Part shown: in pieces, positions 11,100 through 21,489 of the stretch
How positions within the stretch are numbered: position 1 is the stretch's first letter
Layout: each line of letters opens with the position of its first letter
Assembly: GCA_012845835.1 (NCBI GenBank)
Contig: JABAKD010000002.1
Location: forward strand, 16,763,629 to 16,827,628
Direction of reading: 5' to 3'
Source of the DNA: Undaria pinnatifida
Lineage: Eukaryota; Sar; Phaeophyceae; Laminariales; Alariaceae
Length of the DNA stretch: 64,000 bases
The notes under the pieces: model-generated
Seen by the model: only the letters and a program-made list of their open reading frames with translations
What the model was told of the DNA's origin: nothing
Databases searched by the model: none
Position numbers and translations under genes: made by a program

Positions 11100-12740
11100 G
11101 GGAAATGAGCGGTACATCGAAGACATCCTGACTCCGAGCTTGGGCGTGCTTTGTGCTGTGTGATTGGGTCCACAACAAATGAAGGGTGAACTAACCTCCA
11201 CAATAGAAAATGAAAGATAAGTTGGACAACATAACTGAAAACCTATCTTGAAAAAGATATTTGTAACTAAAAGTTGAAAACAGGAAAACTGAATAAAAAA
11301 ATAGTGAAGCATTTGGTACGCTGTAGGCTGTACGCGCAGCTATTGGGCGATAGGCTACCAGGAGTCATCTTTCGTACTCCCAAAGCAAGACTGCTCAAGC
11401 CGAGTTCAAGTAAGTGACTTAGTTGTACGTAGTCTCTAGGCTGTCAAAGGGCTAGGCGCGTATGTACTTTAGCAGTACTCTCTACGTGCGAGGAGGTCAC
11501 ATGTCACCGCTCGTACTGACATATCGGCTGTAAAACGTGAGTGCTGCCGATTGAGGAGCGTTTCGCGGGATCGCGTTTCATTTCCCAGAGTAAGCCTGCA
11601 CCAAAATATGCATAATGACGGCACTCTGGGCTCGTGGCGTACCGGGAATGGACCGAGACCGCGCGTGGCGTCATATGACGGCTAGTTAGGAGATGAAAAC
11701 CTAACCCCCTCGTTTTTGAAAAACCGACGCGTTGCGAAATTGCATGTAGTTTTTCATAAAATTTGCTAAGCATACGCGGGCAGTTGTAAAACGAATGGTA
11801 GCGCAACGATTGACAAGTGCTTGTTCTGCGTATCAAAATCTAAGGGTTTCCACAAGGTCGATAGGCGTTCCCTTATAGGGGATGTAGGACACCGTCACGT
11901 GACGACATATAACCTTGTGACGTGTGTCACCGGCGTCACGGACCGCTGGCTGTGACGAACGACCGTCATTAGGCATCTTCCGCGCAGCGTCAGGGCGATC
12001 TCACCTTTGATGGCGAAAATTATAGTCTGCAGCTACATGCGCCGATCGTGGGTGTTTGCTTTAAACTGTCATGTATGCCCGTACGTGTCCTTTGCCCAAT
12101 GTATACTTACGAATACACACCTAGTCTACACCCAAATCAAGAGGTGGGTCTGCGTTGACGTCGTGGTCGTTTCCGCCTACTCGTAGGCATGTGCTCCTGC
12201 TGCATGATCGAACAACGCTTCGCGATGCTGTCCACGTTCGGACCTTAATGTTTAATGCCACTATATGGTTGTTTTTCCTGCGCGGAGCTCGGCGGTTGCC
12301 GTTGCTTGCCGTCAAGATGTAATGACCACCGCAAGTGCTTCATGGAAGGGGACATCTACACTATATACCTGTTGCGTTTTGCTTTAGGGCTGGTTGTACA
12401 TCTACCGACAGCAGTGATTCGGCGGCGGTGGGTCTTGCTTCTGCGGTATACTGCGCACATCGAATGCTTGCCTTGCATGCTTGACTTGCGACCCAGCTGA
12501 AAATCAAACGGTTACATGGTTCCTTTACCCGCTGGCGCAGAGGTTTGGATTTTTCTCTGTGTTTTCCTTTTTTTCCCGCGCGTTTTCGTTGTAGCGGCAC
12601 CCTTCGAGACGGCCGGCCATGATTTCTTCCAGTCGGGTCGTACCACGCGGACCGTTGCTGCTGGAGTTCTTACGAACACGCGTTCCCAAAAAACGGGTTG
12701 CCGCCCATCGCTGTGGACGCTGTTGCTAGCCTACAAGGCC
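11100..12740. other. Non-coding stretch, nothing recognised
   Basis: A mixed AT-rich and GC-rich region with only short frames. It lies inside the PIG-H intron if the candidate exon at 8690 is real. Confidence 0.4.
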
Positions 12741-12865
12741 CATTTGTACCATTGATGTGCGGGGAGGGCTGCAAAAGCTACTGCAAGTATCCAGTGTGGA
12801 ACCCATACACACACCCACACACCCACCCATCCACCCACCTACCCACCCGCCACCTGCCGCACTCC

Positions 12866-13180
12866 AACGCAACGTAACCCAACCCGACCCGACCCAACCC
12901 AACCCAACCCAACCCAACCCAACCCAACCCAACCCAACCCAACCCAACCCAACCCAACCCAACCCAACCCAACCCAACCCAACCAACCCAACCCAACCCA
13001 ACCCAACCCAACCCAACCCAACCCAACCCAACCCAACCCAACCCAACCCAACCCACCCAACCCAACCCAACCCAACCCAACCCAACCCAACCCAACCCAA
13101 CCCAACCCAACCCCACCCCACCCAACCCAACCCGACCCAATCCAACCCAACCCAACCCGACCCAACCCGACCCAACCCAA
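12866..13180. repeat. (CCCAA)n / (TTGGG)n pentanucleotide array
   Basis: About 315 bp of CCCAA repeats carry a few interruptions (CCCGA, CCCCA, CCAA, CCCA). Because five is prime to three, every frame on both strands stays open, giving PNPTQ or LGWVG repeats that are not real proteins. The unit is not the TTTAGGG type common in algae, so this is not evidence of a telomere. Confidence 0.97.
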
Positions 13181-13199
13181 CGCATCGCATCACCACTAC

Positions 13200-14240
13200 T
13201 GCGCAACATCGAAACCACCGCGCTTAACCCTATGAACGACAGCTGCTAGTCGACAAGGGGTCGACGTTCCTCGGAGGGCTAGGACTGGTGTTACTCCTGT
13301 GCTGCGTGGCCTGGTCTCTTTCGTGTCGATCGAGAGTGCAAGAAGGTGAGCCGGCACGACGATTCCATCGGTAAGGGCTCAAAGGCATCGAGGGGTACGT
13401 AGTACGTACCTGGTACGTAGTTGTGGCAGCAACTAAAAGTAGCGCGAATACGTGTGATATCTTCTATCAGTCAGTGCGTTTGACGCCGAGATGGAGGCTG
13501 AATGGATCGGTACACGTGTCGTCGCAGTACAGGCCTGCACTCAGGCACCAGACGCATCGCTCGAGGTTAAAACCTCGCGAAAGGGTAGACGAGTATCGCC
13601 GCTGTGTCTGCCGGGGATAAATGTCGCAGCAAACATCATTGCACACACATCGTGGTCTACCACGGGCAGTAAATATTCAGCAGGCGAGCGCCACGTGCAC
13701 ATTTGCGCCGGCGACGGCTGTCTATTCCGCGATCGGATACACCAAGCGCTGCGCTAATGATTTTTTGTTTACCGTGCCGTGTTCGGGTTATATATCGGTT
13801 TAGTAGATAAAGTTGGCGTTTCCGTGCGGGAGCTCGACAGACTGCGCCCCCCTGCTTAACAACGGAACGGTCCGGGAGTCCGATTTTGTCAAGTATTTGG
13901 GCGAGTGCGAGCTGTAGCATGTGTACAACTCAAGTTGCGCTGGGGGGTGTGCGTACAGTTTGTGTTTCGCTGAAGAATGCGCATAGCTCGTGTTCCATCG
14001 TAGTTTCTCCGCGGGGATGAAAACGTCTCCGTAGGACCAAAAATGGAACGCGCTTTTTTACGCGTTCAAGAGTGTGCACACTACGTGACAACTGTATACC
14101 GCTTTACTAGCTCGGAGATTGTTAAGTTTGGCGGTAAATAAAATGCTTGTTTTTTTTAGCCCGGCCTGTTGCTCCAATCGATTCCATTCTTTCCAATCCC
14201 CCCTCTCCTTGTTGCTTTTTTCCGCACATTTTTGTTTTGC
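13200..14240. other. Non-coding stretch 5' of the PIG-H exons
   Basis: A TACCTGGTA motif occurs at 13407. Short frames only. A pyrimidine-rich stretch at 14205-14260 leads into the splice acceptor at 14266. Confidence 0.4.
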
Positions 14241-14266
14241 TTTTGTCGGCCTGGCCACCCCACTAG

Positions 14267-14753
14267 AATCTCTGCTGGTGGTGCGCGAGCTGGGCGTGCA
14301 AGTGACAACCAAGTATGTGGACGGTCGCGAGAAGAGCACGGTGAGACAACATCGGACCCTCCTATCAAAACATATGCTGCAGTTAGCGTGACGATGGGGC
14401 AGCAGAAGGCGATGCCTCCGCTAGGGCCTTGACCTTTTTAGAGTTGCACCCACTTTTTCTGAGAAAAAACTACTCGGATTCAGTGTGTGATCGTTTTTCG
14501 GCCTGATGCACCCGCATTTTCCGTGTGCCCACGTGGTCTTTGTCGACGGTTTTCTCAACTGTGGCTTGTCGACCAGTTTCTGGACAAAGCGATGATCAAG
14601 GCGATACTCATCAATGAGGGCATCACCATGCACAGGGTAGTATTTTACCTCGCCTTCGTGGTCACCGGCCGCGACAAGATGGTGGTGGCCTTCGAAAATC
14701 TGAAGCCGCGACTGCACATCCTCGTCAAGATTTTCAGGTATTTGTTTTTGTAA
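14267..14753 (+). CDS. PIGH: GPI-GlcNAc transferase subunit PIG-H family, internal and 3' exons
   Basis: PIG-H is a small subunit of the complex that makes GlcNAc-PI on the cytosolic face of the ER, the first step of GPI synthesis. Exon 14267-14340 (acceptor CCCACTAG, donor ACG|GTGAGA) reads ESLLVVRELGVQVTTKYVDG then REKST. Exon 14577-14737 (acceptor TCGACCAG) joins in phase 0 and reads FLDKAMIKAILINEGITMHR, VVFYLAFVV, and FENLKPRLHILVKIFR. This follows the family order ESLL..LG.Q....Y..G, INE.I...+V.+YL and KPRL..L..I+R throughout. The end is either a splice at AG|GTATTT (14737) or read-through to a stop at 14751-14753. The N-terminal membrane part lies upstream, with a possible exon at 8690. 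The last 20 bp of the second exon are repeated in the DNA that follows. Confidence 0.85.
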
Positions 14754-15089
14754 AATAGTAGTGAGACACCCCACCCCGGTTGTGAGAGCCGCGCCTATAC
14801 GTTGTCGTCAAGATTTTTAGATTGTGTACACCACATACTTTTTCGTTGGACATAGTAAGACACATCAGCTGGGAGATGGAGAACTTCGTCGAAACTCATA
14901 TTGTTATAAAAAATCCATGAGACGCCTCGGCTGTGAGAGCCACGCCGTACATCCTCGTCAATATTTAGAGGTTTTACCTCTTTAGTTGAATAAGACAACT
15001 CAGCTGTGAGATCCAGATTTCGACGAAACTCGTGTTTGTTGTAAAAAATCGAATGGACACCTCGGCTGCGAGAGCCAGGCCTGTACATC
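14717..15089 (+). repeat. Degenerate tandem array built from the PIG-H exon end
   Basis: CATCCTCGTCAAGATTTTCA, which ends the PIG-H exon at 14717-14737, recurs in altered form near 14800, 14950 and 15086 (continuing after a MITE at 15349). Each is preceded by TGTGAGAGCC(A/G)(C/G)GCC and followed by about 80-150 bp of related intron-like sequence that includes CAGCTGTGAGATC..TCGTCGAAACTC. Confidence 0.65.
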
Positions 15090-15348
15090 GACGCATACTA
15101 CGATAGAGATACACCTTTTTTGGGCTATTTTGTTTCTGAATGACGGGGCTCCTTAACCCAAAATCGTCGGAAAAAAAATAAATAATGGGCCATTTTTTGC
15201 ATGATGATTCTCCTTGTACCTAGGCCATGGGATGTTTCATCCGGTAGCAGTTTTATTTTTCTCCAAATCAGGTTTTTGGAGAGGTCTTAAGCTCCCAAAT
15301 TGAGGAACCTCAGAAAAAAAGTGTAGCGCCTCGATCGTAGCACGCGTC
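15090..15348 (+). mobile_element. MITE family 1, best-defined copy (nested, TSD CATC)
   Basis: The termini are imperfect inverted repeats, GACGCATACTACGATAGAG at the left and the complement of GACGCGTGCTACGATCGAG at the right. CATC flanks both sides (15086-15089 and 15349-15352). The insertion interrupts a tandem repeat unit whose uninterrupted form GTACATCCTCGTCAA is still present at 14947-14961, so the empty site is directly visible. Internal landmarks shared with other copies are CTGAATGACGGGGCTCCTTAA, GGCCATGGG, TTCTCCAAATCAG and TTGGAGAGGTCTTAAGCTC. No coding capacity. Confidence 0.85.
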
Positions 15349-15404
15349 CATCCTCGTCAAAATTGTGGGTTTCGCTTTTTTTTTTTTAAAGCTATATGAT
15401 ACCA

Positions 15405-17730
15405 CAGCTGTGCTATCGACAATTTCGTCGATCCTCATATTTGCAGCTGCGTGTGGTGCTTCGATCTATATTATAGCAATGGCGTGGTTCGTCCCTCTAT
15501 GTCTCGCCTCAACCCCTGCGTCCCCCGTCCCGATGCACCTGCCTCCCTGTTTCGTCATAAAAGGAGGCGGGGTTTGATGAGGGGAGGTTGGTTACTCTGT
15601 TACAGTGGCAGGCGGAAGTATCAATTTGACAATTGTGCAAGCATTTTCACTCAGCATTCGGGGATGACGTTTAGTGTCCAACGTCACAAACGAAGGTCGC
15701 TGCTGCTTATTTGTGTGGCGCGCTTGCCGATAGGCTGTTACGCATTTAGGGTTGACTACGATTCATTGCGCTATATTTTTAGCGATCCTGCATGATCCCC
15801 TCCCTTCAACATGCCTCCCTCTATACTGCACCCGCAGGGGAACACGGGCGGCCATACTTGGAGAGGCAGGGGACGACCAGCCGGCTGACGATGAGAGAAG
15901 TTTAGATGCGGATACGTGGGGTTCAAACGCGCCTGGCGTTGGGGGGGGGGGGTACGGAAGTGCGGAAGTGGACGCCCGACGGGGAGGAACTGGCATGCGG
16001 AGGACAGATAGAATAGCGAGGAGGCAGGCGCGGACGGAGGCGTCGGCGGGGGGGGGGGGGATGGGTTGGCCACCGCCGCATGCGCCGAACTAGAGATGCA
16101 GGACAGGGCACCTGCGAAGAAACCAGGCAATGAACAAGCCAGGCCTAGATGTACAGGAAAGTAACAAATTCGGGAGCCATTACTCCGCAGTAAGTGTAAA
16201 ACGCACTCCTTCTCAAACAAGAAATCCAGCCAGAGGCAGCATTCCTGTTTCTTGTCCGGTGCCCTGTGTACCTGTAGGCTTAGTCTGGTCTGTCAACCCT
16301 GGTGTTGTGCTGTTGCTGTGTAAAAGCTGTTTTTTCCCCTTTCTTTTCTGGAGCTCTGTTTTTGTTGCGCGCTTACTGCTGTCCCCCCCATGCGGATACA
16401 GGGATGGATGGGCAATGATATCGAAAACACGTGTTATCCGCATCCACGTTAATACTGATTGGCGCTTTTTCCTCGCTCTCCTTCTACACTCGACGCGCAT
16501 GACGTTCAGTCTGGCGCAAAACATGGGGTGAAATGTGGTACGTCGTGTTTGCTCTTCAACAATGGGCAGTCGCCGATAGCCCATATGGTGCGTGTGCCCG
16601 TGACCAGCGGTATCATCGATCCCTCCACGCGGCACGAGTATAATTCCACTTCGAATCTCGGCGAAAAGTACTTTGGAACTGCAAATTTTGAATACATTTT
16701 GACAATCATGATGGCGCGAATCGGCGAGCGAAGGAAGTGTTCATCCCGCCGCGTGATATAGAACCTACAGGCCCTAGCTATAAATAAGGGAGGGAGGGGC
16801 TATACTGCGTATGAGACTCTGGGTCGATAAAGAAAGGGCAAGGATTGGAGCCTGGCTGCGAATGTAACGGAATACACAAGAAAAAAGAGCATGACAAACA
16901 GCAGGAACGCATCAAACAGGGACCAAGACTACAGTCTGAAGGGGGGTTGTTCTTGGGACCTCGTTTTTTAGCGGCTCAAAGCAACCCGCGCGCGTGGCTG
17001 CCCTTTTTCTTCGTAGCCATAACCACTTTCCAAGCGCCGGAACGATCTTACGAGTAGTCAAATTCCAAGTGTTTCGTCCCCATATCGGCGGGAGTGCGTT
17101 GCTAAATAAGCATTGATGCCCCATTTGGCAACAACGCGACATTATTCACCGCTTTGTCAGACTGTTTTCGTTATGGTTCGCCGCAGCACCGACTTTATGT
17201 ATGCTCATGTTCGGGTTTGAACGAGAGAGAGAGGGGTTCAACCCTGATGTGAGAAGAAGGGTATCCGTATGCATAATGCTGCTATGTGGTAGTCGCCGAC
17301 GTCGTATTAATAGTAGCCATGGGAACCTCTCTATCTATATATATGCTGTGCCTGTTTTTTTAGCATGGATGACATGTATGTATGTCCCGCGGAAGACCGG
17401 GCTCCACCGCGCGCCACCCTGTCCCCGGCGACCGCACGCCTGCGCCCCAAACCCGCCCCACACAGCAGCGCGCACGGACGGAGTAAAGGTATCACGCAGC
17501 TTGCAACGATGAGTATCGCGCCGCTTGAATTGATCGAAGTCACAGCTGTGGCATATTTGAAAACACTATAAAAAAAATGCCGTACGTGGCCTTGTTGCTC
17601 GTCATAGGCGCGCAATCCACTCCTCAAACAGTTTCATTTTTTCAACCACAGGATATGCCAGGACTCGGCCAGGATCCGCAGGATCCGTTTTTTTTCTGCC
17701 AGTCAGTTGCAGTACGTAAGTCCACTATTA
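15405..17730. other. Non-coding stretch with family 2 repeat copies
   Basis: Family 2 fragments occur at 15405-15470 and, inverted, at 17480-17555. G-run-bearing frames at 15752-16220 are open on both strands and unconvincing. No exon was recognised. Confidence 0.4.
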
Positions 17731-17734
17731 ATAT

Positions 17735-17860
17735 GAAATGAAAATACACTCCAGCTGTGAGATCGATTTTTTTGTCGAAACTCATCTTAGCAAGCTGTGT
17801 GTGATACACCGATCGCGCGTATTACGGATTGTGTGTCCTCATTAAGGATATAGGTCGGCG
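17735..17860 (+). repeat. Dispersed repeat family 2, copy
   Basis: AAAATACACTCCAGCTGTGAG, ATCGA..TTTTGTCGAAACTCAT, GCAAGCTGTGTGTGAT, CGATCGCGCGT and TGTGTGTCCTCATTA occur in this order. A close copy lies at 58903-59040. Weaker or partial copies lie at 14860-15040 (two), 15405-15470, 18500-18560, 22640-22700, 25190-25250 and, inverted, at 17480-17555, 36815-36840 and 54590-54645. Confidence 0.75.
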
Positions 17861-18062
17861 ACTCCCCTTGCAACTACAGTGTAGCTATCAGGGTCAACAG
17901 GGTGATGCTAGGCAATCTGTGCGCGGAAACTATAAAACCCGTTTCTGAGGGGGACAAAATCTGACAGCTGTGGAAGGAAATGCATCAGTTTATCAAGTGA
18001 ATCCTGTAAGTCGAATAACCGGTGAGGGGAGGACGGAGTTTTTAAGGACGTGGAGGCCTGAT

Positions 18063-18460
18063 TTTGATCAAAAGGGGGGCGGGAGGGGGGGGGGGGGGGG
18101 AGGGGACGGGTGGGGCAGGTTTATTTGTGCGTGGAAACTATAAATATTTCTTGTGGGGGAGGGGGGGGGGATGTGGCGGGGGGGGCCGGGGGCGGGGGGG
18201 GAGGGCTTTAGGTCGCATAGATGTAGGGGTTTGCTATACGCGTGGTGTTAGGTCTAGGCGATGGTGCGGGTGGTGGGGAAGGAGGGGGCGTTGGGGGCGG
18301 GGGTGGGTGGGAATTGCAGCAGCGGCATGGACGGCTCTGAAACGATAACGAGGCGATATCCAGGGCGTGGAAGTGTTTATTCGATAGTAGGTGGGGCGTT
18401 TAGGCAAGAGGAAGCGAGGGAAAAAAAAAGGCGGGGGGGGGGGGGGGGGGAGGGTTATCA
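18063..18460 (+). repeat. G-rich low-complexity tract
   Basis: Many G runs of 5 to 17 bases are separated by A, T or C, giving strong G-quadruplex potential on the plus strand. Frames through it are Gly/Arg-rich by composition only. Confidence 0.9.
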
Positions 18461-18750
18461 AGAGGTTTAGGTCACATAAAATGTTAAAATCAAGGATTTG
18501 GTCGACACTCTGATGTTCGCAACAATGTGTGTGATCCTCCGATCGCGCGTGTTAATAATATATGTAGGGGCTTGCTATACGCGCGGTGCTGGGTCTAGGC
18601 GATCGTGCGGGGTAGGGGGAAGGAGGGGGCGTTGGAGGGGGGGAGGGGGGATGAATGAAAGCTACTTCATGGATGGCTAGAAAGATGATGACGTGATATC
18701 AATTGCTTAGTATATATTAACAACCTGTACTACGAAGATCGTGGAGGAAT

Positions 18751-19324
18751 GCGACAAAATGGCGATACGTCGGGACACCGATTTGCGGGCTGGTTTCTGA
18801 TATCATGCGGTAAGCGACTCACGGGACACGGGGGGAACAAAGCACGTACTTATATATGTGTTCCGTCATCCCATCACCGCCCGCCCGTGCACTGGGAACG
18901 AGATGCGATTGATTGTGGCTGTCGTCGCCCACGCTAAGGAAGCGTTGGCCGTTTTTTATTTTGCTTTTATTATTATTATATTTTTTTTGCTAGTATTTTT
19001 CTTTGTTCTTCTGCTTCACGCCGAACCTCGCGATTGTGCGACAAAATGGCGATACGTCGGGACACCGATTTGCGGGCTGGTTTCTGATATCATGCGGTAA
19101 GCGACTCACGGGACACGGGGGGAACAAAGCACGTACTTATATATATGTGTTCCGTCATCCCATCACCGCCCGCCCGTGCACTGGGAACGAGATGCGATTG
19201 ATTGTGGCTGTCGTCGCCCACGCTAAGGAAGCGTTGGCCGTTTTTTATTTTGCTTTTATTATTATTATATTTTTTTGCTAGTATTTTTCTTTGTTCTTCT
19301 GCTTCACGCCGAACCTCGCGATTG
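18751..19324 (+). repeat. 287-bp tandem duplication, two near-identical copies
   Basis: GCGACAAAATGGCGATACG begins at 18751 and 19038. The copies differ by a few bases in microsatellite-like runs (TATATA, T runs). The unit includes a (TTA)n/T-rich segment ending TTCACGCCGAACCTCGCGAT. High identity implies a recent duplication. Confidence 0.9.
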
Positions 19325-19834
19325 ACAGTTGACGGGAAAATATCTATCCGTACAACTGTCACTTGTCTAATTGATAGGCCTCCTGCACAGAAAACTACGG
19401 GGAGACATATATTATACGCTTCACATACCGCCGTGACACGGCAAGCGGCTAGTGACGCATGGGGAAAGTTGTACGGTATGCTACACAGGTTGCACATTCA
19501 ACAATATTCTTGGTGGAGCTGTTTCAGTGAGTAGACACCTGGAACAGCGCCTTTTTTCCCCTATCCCCTCAGTATGTATCCGACAGGGGTTTCGATTTGC
19601 AGCTTGAGTAGGGGTTTACGTCTACAGAACGCCACTACACTTCAATCTCGACTCACAGCAGTATACCCCAGGTGAGTCAGGTCTATTGCCCGATGTCCGT
19701 GTGATATGTACCTCGGCTGCTTGATGCTTGTGCTTGTTCTCTCGGGAGCTCGCGGGATGCTTAATCTGCTTCACTTTGAAGTTCGACCTGTGTCACATTT
19801 CTCCGTCGCTCGACACGTGCCTCCTAGAACTACG

Positions 19835-19915
19835 ACATCTATGCCCGGAAATATATGATCCGTTTAGATACTAATATATATATAATACGGTGTTTATATT
19901 TCCGGACATAGTTGT
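19835..19915. repeat. Imperfect hairpin, about 29-bp arms
   Basis: CTATGCCCGGAAATATA on the left pairs with TATATTTCCGGACATAG on the right around an AT-rich loop, with arms extending to ACATC/GTTGT. Possibly a short MITE; no target duplication was confirmed. Confidence 0.65.
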
Positions 19916-20298
19916 ACTGCTGTCCCACGAAATGTTTCCATACTGTTTCTGACCGGAGTTAATTTCCATTTTCCTGGGTTCATTCGCGAAGCCCGCGCCT
20001 GCCCTCTACCCGAGGATTACCCGAGGACGAGGAGCTGTAGAAGCCCAGAAGAACTTCTAGTAGCCGCTCGTCGACCTACTCCTCCTCCCTCCTACGAGCA
20101 CTCTTTCACAATTCGTCGGAAATACTTCAACCCTCACTTTTGTGTTCTCCTTTTCTTGCCTGCGCCCACCTTTTTGGGGCCAAACTACTCGGAATTAGTA
20201 TCGAAGATTTTTGCAGTACTAAAAAACAGATAAAACTTTGTATATACGAAGTCGTCGAAAGGGTTTTTTTCCCGTGAGGCCCTTTCCCGGCGTTGCCC

Positions 20299-20370
20299 CG
20301 GCGCTCTCTATCTCGTACTATTAATAGCTACTTGTACTGCCCCTACACCGTTTAATGCCGAGAGCGCCGG
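20299..20370. repeat. Hairpin with perfect 11-bp arms
   Basis: CCGGCGCTCTC at 20299-20309 is the exact complement of GAGAGCGCCGG at 20360-20370, with a 50-base loop. No T run follows, so it is not a convincing terminator. Confidence 0.6.
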
Positions 20371-20374
20371 TAGT

Positions 20375-21489
20375 GCTTGACTGAGAGGGTGTCCAGTCAT
20401 GAGTATGTCCGTCGGGGCTCGCTGCGACGACGCACATCCGCTGTTGATGTCGTATCACAGATATAGCTGTAGTCATTTTGTAAGTTGTGTTTCTTTTTCC
20501 GCTGTACGCACGATTTGGGGCATTTTGTCCGCCTTCTCTGCCTTTTCTGACTGAGCCAGGATCATGCTCACCCCCAATGGTGACGGTGGGTGCGGCCGTG
20601 TATGACAGTCCCTCTGTCTTCGACGCGGGCGGTAGTCGTCCCCGAATCCCCTATCCCACACGCTCTGTGTTGCGGCGCCCCCTCGTCTTCCACGAGTACA
20701 TACAGAAGTGAGCATCACTCATCAGATCGTCGCACTCTCGCATACTTGGTACCTGGTACGGAAGTTGAACTTTGGTACTACTGCTGTTCACCTTTCGTTT
20801 TGTCCCCTACTACCTGGTACCGCTGTACATGGTACGTGTCTACAGGTATGATACAACCCTCCGGCTGTCGCCCCCCCCTGGTACATAGTTTCGGAACTGC
20901 TGTTGCTAATATGTTACCTGGTGTTCGTGGGTATTTCACTGACTGCAGTACTTCGTGTATCATTTTGCATACCGCGATGAAAACGGGAGAGAAGCGGGTT
21001 GATGTTTATTCGACCTCCGCCGGGTGCTGTTGCGACCTCAGCCAGTTGCTGATGTACAGCAGCAGCTTATCCGATCAAGTCTCAAGTGATCTCGATCAAC
21101 ACGTATCACTTACAATGAATGATCTTTGGATCTTCGAACTCTGAGATTCATCTATTTTCAGATTGGTCGTGTTCGACAAAGCCGTTCTTTCTCCACATCT
21201 CCACATGCCGTGGCGCAGTAGTAGCGCGCGTTCCTTCTCGTTTTCAAGCCTCAAAACATCAAATCAAAAAGTTTTCCTTAAAGATGCCATTTGATAGCAT
21301 ATTCACCATTCCCTCCTGCCTCTTTTCCATGTCTTCCCCTATTATTCTTGCTCGCCCTTTCCTTTCACTAAGAGAACCCCTCCCTCTTCTCCTCCCCCGG
21401 CCTCTTCATCCATTAACTCCCTCAATACACCCAACTCCATCTCCAACCCCGCAGAATCATAGCCTAGGCACCCATCACCACCAGAAAAC
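20375..21489. other. Region 5' of the cysteine protease gene
   Basis: It contains two TACCTGGTA motifs (20750, 20811). A CT-rich stretch at 21340-21480 lies directly upstream of the protease start codon and is the likely core promoter/5' leader; no TATA box could be assigned with confidence. Confidence 0.35.

Noticed and set aside
12726-13227. Long ORFs (up to 156 codons) on both strands
   Set aside because: They are open only because a 5-bp repeat has no stop in any frame; the peptides are PNPTQ and LGWVG repeats.
20299-20370. Intrinsic transcription terminator
   Set aside because: The loop is 50 bases and no T run follows; the setting is eukaryotic.
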